Source: Xiphias gladius
Taxonomy: Eukaryota > Chordata > Actinopteri > Istiophoriformes > Xiphiidae
Length of the DNA: 64,000 nucleotides
NCBI RefSeq assembly: GCF_016859285.1
Contig: NC_053416.1
Span: forward strand, 13,932,001-13,996,000
Direction: 5' to 3'
Position 1 is the first letter of the stretch, and the number at the start of each line of letters is the position of its first letter. This document shows, piece after piece, positions 1 through 11,690 of the stretch. The translations under genes were made by a program, and so were the position numbers. The notes below the pieces were generated by a model. It had not been told where the DNA came from and searched no databases. It saw only the letters and a program-made list of their open reading frames with translations.

Positions 1-1479
1 TGTATTATAATAATTCTCTGAGAAAATAGCTGTAAAAGTTAAAGCAACCAACGGACGTATAGAAAAAGGAAAAAATATTTTAACAATTATGGGATCTAAT
101 TGGAGAAATAACATCAAATATTTGTAATTCAACAGCTCAGGAGCATGAACAATAAAGGAAGCCAGATATTAATGTTCACCTTACCCTCCGAACATGAAGA
201 CACAACCTCACTTCCACGGGGTGACCAGTTAGCTGAGCTCACAACATAGTTAAAACCCATTCAGAAGCTGCAGCAGCAGGGACAGTCTGTCCTGCAACAG
301 TAGTTCCACTTTACCTCTTCACGCATGAGCACTCATTCCAGCTTCATGACCTTTGCTGGGTGCCAACATCTCGTAAAACCCAGCTACAAACAGCCCTGTG
401 GAGTCTGAAGACTGAAGGTGGGGCTCTGCCTCTTCACGACCACAACAAAAAGGGAAAGATTCAAGGGGACAGGGACAAATATGGGAGACAAGTTAGGCAT
501 TCACGCTAATTTTGAGACTTCAGCCCCTTGATTCTGTGAAGGCCTGCTGTAGAGGTGGCTGCTGCAGGAATGCTAAGCTGCCTCAGTACGTAACACACCT
601 CAGATTACTTTGAATCCAAAACTTTATTTAACGCTGTCGAGAAAGCCATGCACCACATTGTGAAGGCTTTCATGTCAGAAAAAAAAAAAAAAAAAAAAAT
701 CCTAGTAACACTTTAACCCCCATATTTAGCTTTTATAAGTAGAATAAAACAGTAAAATAGTTATAAGCAGATTTAAGTGTTTATTGATGTATCTTTCAAC
801 AACTATACCTCTTATTATAGTTGGTGTATAAACAGACAATGAATGAATGACAATATATTAAAAACGCTGAAGTTGTAACGGTATAAAATGTGTCTTCTTG
901 GGAGAAGTTGTTGTTGAAAAATTCTATTCATTAATATACACTTGAAAATGTCCTCTCTCTGTACAGCTACATTGTAGTGTGTTATGAACGATTCAATGTT
1001 TTAATAGTGCTAAATAAAAAGGGGTTTAAAGTAAAATCTTACCAAAATATTGTAGATGCCATGTCAAAAATTCTCAACTCCCTACCTGAAGTTTAAGACA
1101 ACCCTTCACTGAACAAAGGTTGTAGTTTTAATTCGTAAACTGGCTAAGACACATTATGTAAAGTGTAAGGGAAGAGGGATTTCATGCAACAGTCCCTTTC
1201 TACCCACAGTTTCAAACAGAGGGCGGCATTTGCGTGCGTCAATTAGGGTTCCTGCACGTGGCTGAGAAATGCTAATGCATCGAGCCCAACCTACATATAA
1301 ACGGGTGAAACGGACTTCACCATTATACTTTGTTAGCATGCAGGTCGCACTAACATCAGCCATAATAGAAAAAGAAAATTTTGACGGCCAAACTGCTACA
1401 CACAGTTTTCACATGATTTGCCAAACTCGTAGATTTGTGATATGCCAGTTTCCTTTGACATATCTGGCACTCGACGTTT

Positions 1480-1695
1480 TGAGGGAGGCCAAAAACGTGT
1501 TTTGTGAGGTCACTGTGACCTTGGTCTTTATCCACCAAAATCTTATCATTGCATTCTTGACTACAAGTGAACGCTTGTGCCGAATTTGAAAAAAATGCCC
1601 TCAAGGTTCTCCTGAGATAACTGGGATGGGATGGACGACCTGAAAACATAATGCCTCCGGCCACGGCTGTCGCCGGTGCAGAGGCATAACAAAGT
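1480..1695 (+). repeat. teleost interspersed repeat (SINE/MITE-like)
   Basis: The stretch with tgaggtcactgtgacct near its start and cctccggccacggctgtc near its end resembles, from memory, a repeat found in very many percomorph fish genomes. It explains the open frames on both strands here (1269-1764), which should not be read as genes. The family name is not certain to me. Confidence 0.55.
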
Positions 1696-3494
1696 GGAAG
1701 CCTGTGCGTGGAACATCCACATAGCAAGGAGGAGATCAAAGACTTTTTGTCCGACTGGATACATATGCAGGCTTTCCTACAAGATGTTGACTGCTGTAGT
1801 GTTGCCTCAAGTGAAAATATTAAACGTAAAAATCAATTCAAATAGCTCATTCTCACACATACAGCATATTATTGCTAGAAATTCTTAAAACGACCAGATC
1901 TTCAAACTGGACTTCTTGATTCATGTTTCCTCTTCTCACCAATACCTTTACTAACACACCAGCACTGCTCCTAGCATTTTTGGGATGTGTGGCTATTTTC
2001 AGTCTTAAAATGGCTTTAATGGTCAGTTAGCAGCAACAGGTGCCACAGCAGGACAGGAAACTAACTTGCTTAGCAAAAATGGCTGCATTTTGCTGGCAGT
2101 TAAAGAGTTAATTTTGTGCGCTGGACTGTCTGATCACTCGTATCATGTTTTACTCAGTATTTTCTCATTTGAACTGACACTTGTGTGATTAGCAGCTGAA
2201 AACCAATGTTTGCATGAAACGCAGTGTTTAAGAACTTGACTCAACATTAGGCGGAGATGGTCTGCTAGCCACACCACTAACATTTATCGCTAATCCACCA
2301 TGAACTCCGCAGGGGGCAAAAAAACATTTATGAATCAAGGCATCAAACTGCTCAGAGGAACTGAGCCTAGTTGTCCAGAGAATTAATTCAAATTCTGGAC
2401 CATACACATTTAAAATACACTGATTTGCTGAACCCAATTTAGTTTTACTCATCACATGACCAAGACATTCAGAAGAATAAAGGGCCGTGACAACATCAGG
2501 TCAGTGTGATGAATTCAGTTGTATTTGCCCTACTGCCTTACTATCTATCTGTTTTTGTTCAACTGTTCAATTTAGCATTTTGTGGCATCTCTGCAACAAT
2601 TCCAACTTTGAGGACGAAATACTGAACAGCACACTGTAGATCCAGTGAATGGAAAACTGAGCGTCGATTCAGATAAATGACTGAAATGTAATTATCACAC
2701 CAGCTTCAACACTACAGTCAAAGCTGAGCCAGTAACGGTGCACTTTTTACGAGGGCGTCGTACTTGCACAGGCGACGAGATGCACATTCCTACTGGCCGT
2801 TTCACACTACTCCACTGTTGGACAGTTGGTGGTGGTGAGATGCACAGAAACATAAAAATGTGCCAACAAAGGCAGTGAAGACGACGACTGCTACCAAGCA
2901 AGCATGGATGTAAACCCTGCACAAAAAAAGACTCCAAAAAATGAGGAAGGAAAACCATTCAATACATTTGTCAAGCCTCAAGGACACACGTGCAATGTGT
3001 TCTGGAGAGAAAAACTGAATGTAAAACATAACTTTTGTTTATATGAAAACTCCCCATGGCACCTTTAAGTCTGTGCACAGTGGATGGTGGTGATGATAAT
3101 GTTTTAACCATTGATGACAGGGCTGGATGATTATGGCTGGATGTACTAAAGGTTTAATGTCATGTTGTCACTTTATTTACACATATGTACGTTTATATGG
3201 TAGGTTTCAGCACGTCCTACAAATATGTATTTTAGTATGTTTCATATTCAAGGCCACGTGTTTCATTTGACTGTAAGACTAATTTCTCTTTGAGGAAAAT
3301 AAAATTAAAAAAAAGGCTAAAGTTCAGTTTTTCAATTCCATGCCTATTCTGCAATGATTAAAAAAAAAAAAAAAAAAGTAAACCAATGACATGCTTATCA
3401 ATGTATCCTTGTGGCCGAAATCATTATTTCCCCAATAATTAACAATAAACCCAGCCAGTTATTATTAAAATGTGCTGCCTATTCTGAATCCAGG

Positions 3495-3777
3495 TTAGAG
3501 CCGAAATGATAGGCTAATTAATCAACTAGTTTTCTGACAGAAAAAATAACCAGCAAGTAATTTAAAACCCAATTAAGCATTAAGGTAGTTTATAAAACCA
3601 AGGTAGTAATAAAATGTGAGATATTCTCTGTTTGCAGCTTTTCAAATGTAAAGATTTGCTTCTTTTCTTTGTTAGATATCATTGTACAGTTCATTTCTTT
3701 GGGTTTTGGACTTTTTTTAACTAAATCCATTTTAGGCTATGGGTATTTTTTCACAATTTTGTTTTGACTACTTAATC

Positions 3778-3816
<39 letters not shown>

Positions 3817-3863
3817 AGGGCTGACTAATCAATTACGAAAGCAACTATATTTGCGGCCCTAAT
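3495..3863. mobile_element. MITE-like element, family A copy 1
   Basis: The element starts ttagagccgaaatgat and ends in ttgcggccctaat, whose reverse complement is attagggccgcaa, so the ends are imperfect inverted repeats. The interior has AT-rich ATTAATCAACTAG-type motifs near both ends and an (AAAT)n tract near the right end. From memory this is a very common non-autonomous DNA element of teleosts, probably hAT-like. Related copies lie at 4271-4629, 22551-22785, 57085-57420 and 57614-57985. Confidence 0.55.
3779..3818. repeat. (AAAT)n microsatellite
   Basis: About nine tandem AAAT units lie inside the MITE-like element at 3495-3863. Confidence 0.9.
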
Positions 3864-4270
3864 CCAGATCCACCCTTCTCTTGCCACAAATTAAAGACAC
3901 ATACGGTAACATATTCCAGCCTGTGATCCCAAAACAGGCTGTCTGGGCTGTGGAAATACATTTTCATTCTTTCAGCTGGTGATTTTATCCAGGGCAGGAG
4001 TCCAGGATCTCGTTCAAGGACACAGCGGGTACACACGATTGATTAGAGAACATTGCACATGTTCAAAAGACTTTTTTTTTTTCTTCCTTTTTTACATTTT
4101 TGTAGGTGAACAATCTTTTTACTTTTTAACCAAAAAGAAACATTGCAAGACTTTGAAGTTTTGCAGAGGATGCCGTCATCTTAAGAAAACAACTTTTAAA
4201 ACAGTGCAATATTTGAATATTGCTACACTTTAGTCTACATTCACACTACAGTATAAAGAAGAGATAAAGT

Positions 4271-4629
4271 CTAGAGCTGAAACAATTACTTGATTATTTG
4301 AGTAACTGACTGATAGAAAATTAATCGGCAACTATTTTGATAATCAATTAATCATTTAAGTCATTTATCAAGGGAAAATGCCAAACAGTCTTTAGTTTCA
4401 GTTTGTCAGTTGTGTTGAATTGATACTTTTATTTATCATTTGTGAAAGTTAAATGAGTATCTTTGGATGTTAGATTGTTGGTTGGACAAACAAGCAACTT
4501 AGAGACACATTGGACTTTAGAAAATGGTGATGGGAATTTTTCACTGTTTTTGACATTTTGTTGGGTGACTAATGAGGAAAATAATCGCCTGGTTGATCAA
4601 AACCAAAAATCACAGTTTCAGCCGTAATA
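4271..4629. mobile_element. MITE-like element, family A copy 2
   Basis: It begins tagagctgaaacaattact and ends cagtttcagccgtaat, giving imperfect terminal inverted repeats of the gctgaaac type. The interior has the AATTAATCATTTAAG motif and the GTTGGTTGGACAAACAAGC motif typical of this family. It lies in larp1 intron 1, about 400 bp from copy 1. Confidence 0.55.
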
Positions 4630-5549
4630 CGTTAATGGTTCTCCAAAATCATTGGCTAAACAACATATATAGGAAAATCTGGGTTGTAGGCATTTGCTCT
4701 AAACCAGTGGTGCCATACATGGGAGCCAAGACCCACCCCATCAAAATAAAACAAACAAAAAAAAAAAACCTTTGACACTTGGTTCTGAATATATTCAACT
4801 TTAAGCCGTGTTTTTTTTCCTCCCATGGTAAGTTGGACCTTCACTTACTGCTACAAATTACTTAAATCAAACAATGCGAGAAGAATAATTCAGTCTTTGA
4901 TTTAGCTGCTCACGAGTCCTAAACAGAATCTGTGACAACTCCTCCAAGTAGACATGGCTTTGCATTAAGGAGTCACAAGAGAAAAAAAAAAAAAAAAAAA
5001 ATATTGGACCATGCTCTATACACACAATCGACAAAAAACTTACAATTTGCATTTAAACAGTTTTTGGTCTTTGAATGCAACATAAAAAAAAAGGGGGGCC
5101 ACTACTGTCTGGTTATCTCAACCTCCGGATCCCAGCCAGGTTTACTTTGCTGATGTGACAGCTTTCGGAGCATATCCATCCAATCCACCAGGACTGGTCC
5201 AGATTCTGGGTACAGGCTGTACCCTGAAGTCTACATTAGTTACACATGCTTTAGCACAGTAAACAAACCAGTTGGCAAACAAAAAGACAACATAAATAGC
5301 TGACAGGCTGCCGTCAAAACGAGGATGACTGGACTGTGTTACTACTAACCAGCCAATATCCAGGAAAAAAAAAGAAAAAAAAAAAAAAGAAAAAATATCA
5401 CACATGGCTCATGAACCACGTTGCCTTAACAGAGCAAGGAGGAGGAGGGCTGCTCCATGTGCGTCACCAATAGTCACTCCAAATAATCGATGGTCCCTTA
5501 ATTTTACATAAGCCCTGTGTGTATTTTAATGACAAAGCATAATGAGCTG

Positions 5550-5950
5550 CAATGTTTTCGATCGGATCGGAGTCAGATCATGCAGAAGCCATGATGACTC
5601 TGCCTGCGAGCAACCGTGCTAACGATAGCTAGCATGGGTGGACGAGCAGCAGGGAGCCGGGGTTTGCGCTGACAGCGGATACACGGCATGACAACCGGGT
5701 TATTAACCTCGAAACATCCAGACTGTGTCACATAGGATAGCCTCAAACGATCTCTGGTTTCTGCGTTTGCACTGATGCGGTGCTTTCGCTAGCTAGCTAG
5801 CAGCGCCCATGCCTTTCTCTCGGGGAACACGTGGAGTGAACACGTGATGTCTCATAACAAACCTGCTCCTTTTAAGATATTAAAACGAGCAGACGTTTCG
5901 TGTTTGGTCGCGTTTCGGCGTCGAGAATCGATCTTAGAAAAGCCTTAAAA
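5550..5950. promoter_or_regulatory. CpG-rich block with twin CACGTG E-boxes
   Basis: This about 400-bp block is visibly richer in CG dinucleotides than its AT-rich surroundings. It contains two perfect CACGTG palindromes, at 5828-5833 and 5841-5846, with centres 13 bp apart. It lies about 1.7 kb inside larp1 intron 1, so an alternative promoter or enhancer is possible. CACGTG is the core site of the USF, MYC/MAX and TFEB/MITF bHLH-zip families. Function here is inferred only. Confidence 0.35.
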
Positions 5951-6976
5951 AGCTGACATGTTTTACACGGGGTGACTGGGGATGGGCAGTAGTAACCTGG
6001 AAGCTAAGCTAACATCTGAGTGAGAAGGGCTTGACGTAGCACTAGGCCAGAGAAGAGAGTGTGTGTCTTGTGTGTGCGTGCTATTGTTAGCTGGCTTCGC
6101 CGCTACACACACAGTCAAGCTTTTTCGCTTAATTGATCCGATGCGAGACACGGCTGGATGTATCATTAATGTCTGGTGTGGCAATATGTCGGAAAAAAAA
6201 AACTTGCTCAAAACCAAGCGTGTAGACAGCAATAAACACCGGTTTAAACACTGGCTAAGCATGGGGAGTGTGTCAACTGAGGTTTGACTGACTGGGTGGC
6301 AGGAGATTGGACACATTGGGGATCGGGGACATGGTGATGAAGCAGGGAGAACATGGTGATGAAGCAGGCTAAACATGAGGACATTTGAGCTGTTTTTCAG
6401 TCAGTCACCCTCCTCTGCCTCACTCTATCTTGAAAGTTTCAAGTCACCGCAGCCATTATGCACGGTGACACTGCTAAAAATGAAGTTGCCCGCTTCCTCT
6501 AAAAATAAATAAATAAAAATAAAAAGCAAAAAGGCAGGAAAATACACCCACTGAAACCAAAACCTGATCTGCTCAAATGCATTCAGTTTGTCTGATGTGA
6601 TGACACAAGCAGAGTAACTTTACAGGCATGGCACTAACCCCACAGCGTGTCCATAAAGATGCTGAACAAGTGAGCAAACACTGTTTCTATCTGTTTGGGA
6701 CCAGAATTCCTTGATTACACCTTAAACTCTTCAAATCGTGATTGGAGGAAAAAGCGTCAACACGAGTAACAGTTAATTTCATATCTTGTGCTCTAAGAAG
6801 GGTTCACCACTGACCAAGTCCTGTCTCCAGCATATAACAAGAAAAGCCCTTTACATTTTATAAAAGCTATGAGGAATAACCTTTGGAGCGTTTTTACTTT
6901 TACTAAGGGTGTGATCCCTTGTGCAATCAGCCGCCCATGGGTCCAATCTGCCACCCTGAACTCCAGGAATAGCCAT

Positions 6977-7015
6977 CACCAGGAGGAGGAGGAGGAGGAG
7001 GAGGAGGAGGAGGAA
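6977..7015 (+). repeat. (GGA)n purine tract
   Basis: About eleven GGA/GAG units lie on the plus strand, about 230 bp inside larp1 intron 1. On the transcribed strand the tract reads as a CCT pyrimidine run. It produces long artificial Glu- and Pro-rich frames on both strands. Confidence 0.9.
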
Positions 7016-7241
7016 GGTGGGGGGTGCTTTCACTCCAAATATACCCAGTTTTCAGGGAGCAACAAGAGGACGACCACAGACTGGGCTTGTTTATGCACCC
7101 CTTGGCTCTTTTTTGTTCAATAAATGCTACCTGACCCCACAGTGACAGCCGCTTGGTCGTGTCGTGGGACCACACCTGGACGGACAGACACCAACGCAAC
7201 ACTGACAGCCAGAAAAATCAACATGTAGGGAGGGTACAAAC

Positions 7242-7629
7242 CGTGGTGTGCTTGCCCATTCACGCTGACCACGGTCACCGCATTCATTTTCCTAGTCCAC
7301 GGGTTCACCTTGGGCGGGGGAGCTTCAGTAAACTCCTTTCTGCTGCCGCTCTTAACACCCTCCTCGTTTTGCTTGTCTTCGCTGTCACAGCCCCCTTTGC
7401 TCTCCTCGGTCGCCTGTTTGGAGGTCTGCTCCTCCGTACCGGGGGTGCCTCCTTCCCCGGGGCTGCTGCCGCCGCTGCTGCTGCCCTGGTCGGCGACACC
7501 CGTCTGCCGCTTAGCCATGTCGCCCCGGCCGCCCTCCTCTACCTCCGGCTCACCTCGGATCACTTTACCGTGCTCCTCCGCTTTGGCAAGCGGGTTGCCG
7601 GGCAGGAGAGCCTCCACCTGAGTGGCCAT
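7242..7629 (-). CDS. larp1: La-related protein 1, exon 1 (partial gene)
   Basis: LARP1 is a cytoplasmic RNA-binding protein that binds the cap and 5' TOP motif of ribosomal-protein mRNAs and the poly(A) tail, coupling mTORC1 to translation. Only the first coding exon is in the window. It starts MATQVEALLPG, matching the vertebrate LARP1 N-terminus (MATQVEPLLPG in human). After a low-complexity Gly/Ser/Glu segment it has EAPPPKVNPWTRK and VNGQ near residues 105-125, a block conserved in LARP1. The start ATG has a purine at -3 and G at +4. The frame runs on past a GT at 7241-7240 (gtttgt). Cutting there gives 388 nt, ending after base 1 of codon 130. The La motif, RRM-like domain and DM15 repeats must lie left of the window. 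Upstream to about 7990 the DNA is CpG-rich, as expected of a housekeeping promoter. larp1b is the main alternative, but the N-terminus favours larp1. Confidence 0.85.
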
Positions 7630-7990
7630 TTCCCACCGCCGTCTTTCTTCCCCCCTCAGGATTACCAGTCCTCCCCCCGGCCCGAAGTCGCCTTCAATTT
7701 CAAGGAAATGTGAAGTTGTTCCGCGGAGTCTGCCGCTCCTCTGTCGCTCCTAGACCAAAAGAGCTTCAGTCTAAGAAGCAGAGAAGTCAGCACTGGATTA
7801 AAACATGTATAAAAATAAAGAAACGTGTCCGAGGGCCTCAGGATTATAACCTTATCTCCACTACCAGCAGCAATATGGATGATCCCCACCACGCGATAGA
7901 GGGGTGCGCGCACGTACGATGTAGAGGGGGAGTAGTCACGTAACGCCGGGAGCGCGCTTCTGGGTCAGGTCGAGGCGCTGCTTTCAAGTG
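7630..7990 (-). promoter_or_regulatory. larp1: larp1 CpG-rich promoter and 5' UTR
   Basis: CpG density is high from exon 1 through about 7990, with GC-rich runs at 7890-7985, and drops sharply beyond 8040. No TATA box stands out. On the minus strand an ATG at 7913 opens an 83-codon frame ending at 7662, before the LARP1 ATG at 7629. It would be an upstream ORF only if transcription starts above 7913. The start site cannot be fixed from sequence alone. Confidence 0.5.
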
Positions 7991-9800
7991 CTGCCTCGCC
8001 GTAAAACCTCTCAATTTCGGAAGTCATAAAGTGCCACTTTGTCGTGTTTTTAGTAACGAAATATATCATTGGACAGACTGTAATTTTTCGGAATAAGTAT
8101 TCTGGTTAATCTAGTTTAATTTATTCTTAAAAATAAAAATTAAGAATCCAACCAATCCAGTTTTGTGCTGGAGCATGAGGAACAAAGGAGAAAATGGTCA
8201 CTCTGCATGTTTACATGTTTTAATACATATATTTGTTAACTAATCTTTGGCTGTAGATATGCACAGCTTGAATCAAAAGACCCCCGCCCCCCGTACTTAC
8301 ACTGATGCACTATGTATTACAGTGTATATTATTATGATTATTAATATATAGTAATATTAACACATTTATTAATAATACATTTTTTATAAATTTGACACTT
8401 AATGAGAATGAGAATTTGCTTATGAAAATGATTTTAAAATGATGACGTCAGCCACCTGCTAAAGAAAATGACTTCAGAGTTTATTAGTCTACTTGGATTT
8501 ATATCACTGAAGTTTTATAACACCTTGTTCATAAAAAGTCTAATTTCCTGTTAGACCTCCCTGCTGTCTAACTGGCCCAAAACATAAGTACCATCACTGT
8601 GTAAGATAAAATATTGCACATTTCTTTGTCAGTAAATGATTTATACTGGCAAAATATATTCTTAAGTGGTGTAACAATAATCCTTAATAATTATTTCTAT
8701 ATTTGTCAAGTGTGTAAGACCAGTTTGTTGCAAAGGGAAGGGTTACCACTTCAATACTTCTCTTTATGTTGTGTTTTAATTAAGTCAGAAGAAAGGAGGG
8801 AAAAAAGGAAATAGTTTTCTAAAGGGAGATAAAGTTTTCTAAAGGAAAATTGTTCTTGGATAAGTAAGAACAATTGGTTATAATATTCTTCTGAAGGAAA
8901 ATTGTTTATTTTAAAATTATAACTATTATTTTTAAACACAGTAAGGCCAATGTCAGCAATACGCAAGGGTTAATATACTTCTCTTCAGCTGGGACATTTT
9001 CCCGATAAACTTGAACGCAGCGCGGAGCCCTGGGTGACGTTGCCTCACCCTCTCGACGCGTCATCTCACCGTTAACTCATCAAATATCCGTCACTAAATA
9101 CATTTTTTTTTACTGTGATTACCGGTTTCTAAAAACCTAGGACATATGATTAGACACTTGTTTATCCGTCACCCATGTATTTTATGTTATTCTGTTTTCT
9201 AATCTCTGTAAAAGAAGGTGGGAAAATGCACCGAAACCGAAGCCTACGCTTTACACACGTGTCCTTACCGGAGCTGCACGTGTGCGCTCACGCTCTGAGT
9301 CCAGGTTTCCTTTTTAATTTTAGCATCCCCCCCCCCCCCCCCAAGCTTTATAATTTCAACACAACAGGCCAGGAGCTTAAGTTTGTGTCCGTGTCGCGTC
9401 CATGTCTACTGTGTGGGATCCAGTGTGTTGTGCCTGTAGTGACATCCAACGTGTGGCTCAACATTAAACAACCTTTTTTAGTCTGGGTGGTTGGTTATAT
9501 AATAGCAATAGGAGTTCAAGTCGGACCTAACGTGTGCAATTGGATGCCCTGTGTGGTAGAGAGAGAGAGAGAAGTGTGTATGGGAAAGAGTGAATGTGTG
9601 TGTAATTATGTTTGAGAGTGAAAGTTGTGCTTTTTGTAAAATGGGGGGGGGGGGGGGTTAACTACCTCTACAGCCACTACTGCTTTTTGTTCAGGTTAAT
9701 GTAGAAACAGTTTTGCAGCATAGACATGAGAAGACATGCAAAAAGGCCACCGTTCAGCCTGATTTAGCAACACTCACCAGTTCATGCAGAATTATTAGAC
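7991..9800. other. intergenic, upstream of larp1
   Basis: Mostly AT-rich DNA without a credible gene. It has a small CpG-rich patch at 9005-9075, a poly-C run at 9330-9343 and a poly-G run at 9642-9657. Open frames here are short and lack family signals. Confidence 0.6.
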
Positions 9801-9808
9801 AAGATCAG

Positions 9809-9860
9809 TGATGGAAGAATTTTTCAGATCTTTAACTTTATATATATATATATATATAAA

Positions 9861-9892
<32 letters not shown>
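9809..9892. repeat. left half of an older MITE split by a Tc1 insertion, with (TA)n(CA)n
   Basis: The text gatggaagaatttttcagat and the matching piece right of 11542 (ending in gtatttagttactttccaac) look like the two ends of a teleost non-autonomous element known for ACTTTTACTC-type motifs. A (TA)n tract (9838-9858) and a (CA)n tract (9864-9893) abut the Tc1 left end. Confidence 0.45.
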
Positions 9893-9896
<4 letters not shown>

Positions 9897-11309
9897 CGGG
9901 TCCAAAAGTCTGAGACCACTAGAGTCAAGATACTTATATTTTTCATTTGTTTTAAATGTGTATCAAATTACAATATCAGCTTAATATTTTGAGTGAAATG
10001 TTGAATCTTTGAAAAATGTACATGAATTTCACAATATCTTAGTATTTGGTTTGTCCCCCATCTGCTTTAATGACAGCATGCTTCGATCTGGCATGGACTC
10101 CAAGTTTGTGCAAAACCTGATGACCCACGTTAACCCAGCATGACCCGACAAAGAGCCTCTCGTGATGTCACAGAGTGCTTGACTTTCTCAGTCTTCATGT
10201 GGCCCAATTAACGTTCAATGGGGTTGAGGTCTGGTGCCTGTTGAGGAAAGTCCATGACAGTCAGGACTCCTTGGTCTTCTTTGGTCTTCAAGTGGCTCTT
10301 GCAAAGCTTTGAGGTGTGTCTGGGGTCATTAACCTGCTGCAGTATGAATCCTTCTCCGCAAAGATGTAAACCAGAGGGTATGGCACATCTCTGAGGAATG
10401 GAGTGGTACTTCTCCTTGCTCAGGGTGTAGTCAGTTTGGTGAACGTGTCCAACTCCAGAGCTGGCAAAACACCCCCAGACTCAAATATTTCCATCACTAC
10501 GTTCTACTGTCGGTATGGTACACTGCGGTATCACTCTCTCTCCTGTTTGTCTCCTTACATAAATTCTTCTGCAACAGCCATACATCTCAAACTTGGATTC
10601 ATCAGTAAAACAATTTTCCAGTCATCCACTGTGAAATGCTGGTATTTCCTAGCCAACACCAAGCTTTTGGCCTTGTTTCCCCTTCTGAGAAGTGGTTTAG
10701 AAACTGCTACTCATCGCCTGAGACCAAAACAAGAGAGCCTTCTTTTGACAGTAATTTTGATGATTGGAGTCTTGTGTTCTTTATTTAGCAAATTCTGTAT
10801 CTGTGATGAAGTTGATTTTCTATCTCCCAGGGAACTAAGCTTGATGTATTGATCTTCTGATGGTGTGGTCACTTTTGGTTATTCCTGATCGTGCTTTGGT
10901 TACAACTGATCCAGTCTCTGCAAAGCATTGTAGAATTCCATGCACTGCCCCTTAGAAACCTTTAGTCTATCCATGATTTGACACTGAGAAAGCACCTCTC
11001 TGCTTAGAATAACAATTTGACATCTCTTTCACTTTCACTTATGATGCCATTTTTTTCCCACTCTCACAGCTACTTCGTGAGCAATGATCCGCTGGAAACC
11101 CAAGGCACAGCCTTATTTATAACAGGTGAACACTGGCTGTAAGTTCAGTTACTTGAACGAGCCTCTGATGAGTAGATCAGATCCACCTGAGTGTCGTCCA
11201 AACGCATGCTTCAATGGAAGGGATACAACTCAAGGAAAATCTGAAATCTCTTTTTGTATAGAGGAAGTAAGATGGTTAATGCCCCAAATGTGCTTAAATT
11301 TGATTGCTG

Positions 11310-11375
<66 letters not shown>

Positions 11376-11427
11376 GTAGATATATATTTACACACATATA
11401 TATACATGCACATATATATATATACAT

Positions 11428-11467
<40 letters not shown>

Positions 11468-11541
11468 GCACTGAGACCTACTGAGACCACTTTCCTATTC
11501 ACTTGAATGGGAGAGTGGTCTCAGAATTTTGGACCCAACTG
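9893..11541 (-). mobile_element. Tc1/mariner-like transposon, decayed
   Basis: The ends are imperfect inverted repeats of about 28 bp: the left starts cagtcgggtccaaaagtctg and the right, reverse-complemented, starts cagttgggtccaaaattctg. The left/right span of about 1.65 kb is normal for Tc1. On the minus strand a broken transposase can be read in pieces: an N-terminal helix-turn-helix part, TDESKFE, RRIYVRRQTGE, NDPRHTSK and DLNPIE. These are the DD34E signatures. Several stops and frameshifts interrupt it. At the second catalytic position QQVNDP replaces the usual QQDNDP, so the Asp appears mutated. A TA follows the right end; the left flank is CA repeat, so the TA duplication is blurred. 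The part 11311-11463 is an expanded (CA)n/(TA)n tract. Confidence 0.85.
11311..11463. repeat. compound (CA)n/(TA)n microsatellite in the Tc1 element
   Basis: Runs of CA (11311-11360) pass into TA-rich runs (11361-11463), broken by short CACA and TACA pieces. The tract lies near the right end of the Tc1-like element and generates spurious Cys/Val/Ile/Tyr frames on both strands. Confidence 0.9.
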
Positions 11542-11690
11542 TAGTACCTTGTGAAATGTAATGGTAATGGAGTAAAAGTATAAAGCAGTATACGGTGCAT
11601 ATAATAAAGCAAAGGACAAATATTGCACTCAAGTAAAATACTTGAGTTAATGTATTTAGTTACTTTCCAACTCTCCTTTTTTGTCATTGG
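11542..11690. repeat. right half of the MITE split by the Tc1 insertion
   Basis: The motifs ggagtaaaagtataaagcag, actcaagtaaaatacttgag and gtatttagttactttccaac match a common teleost repeat whose left end lies at 9809-9840. A related copy is at 58920-59600. Confidence 0.45.

Larger units (their letters stand above)
1..7241 (-). other. larp1: larp1 intron 1 (partial), repeat-bearing
   Basis: This stretch follows the exon 1 donor (GT at 7241-7240 read on the minus strand), so it should be larp1 intron 1 running past the left edge. I looked on the minus strand for the next conserved larp1 segment (the GDFGDAINWP-type region) and did not find it. What it does hold: A-rich tracts (679-699, 3360-3377, 4981-5000, 5365-5395), an (AAAT)n tract, two copies of a MITE-like family, one fish interspersed repeat near 1480-1695, a CpG-rich block with twin E-boxes at 5550-5950, and a (GGA)n tract near 6977-7015. 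The rest shows nothing I recognise. No ORF in it resembles a known protein. Confidence 0.6.

Noticed and set aside
7153-7713. 186-residue plus-strand frame opposite larp1 exon 1
   Set aside because: It is the antisense of a GC-rich coding exon. The minus strand has the clear LARP1 N-terminus.
11126-11506. 126-residue frame with His/Thr/Ile/Tyr repeats
   Set aside because: It arises from the (CA)n/(TA)n tract inside the Tc1 element.
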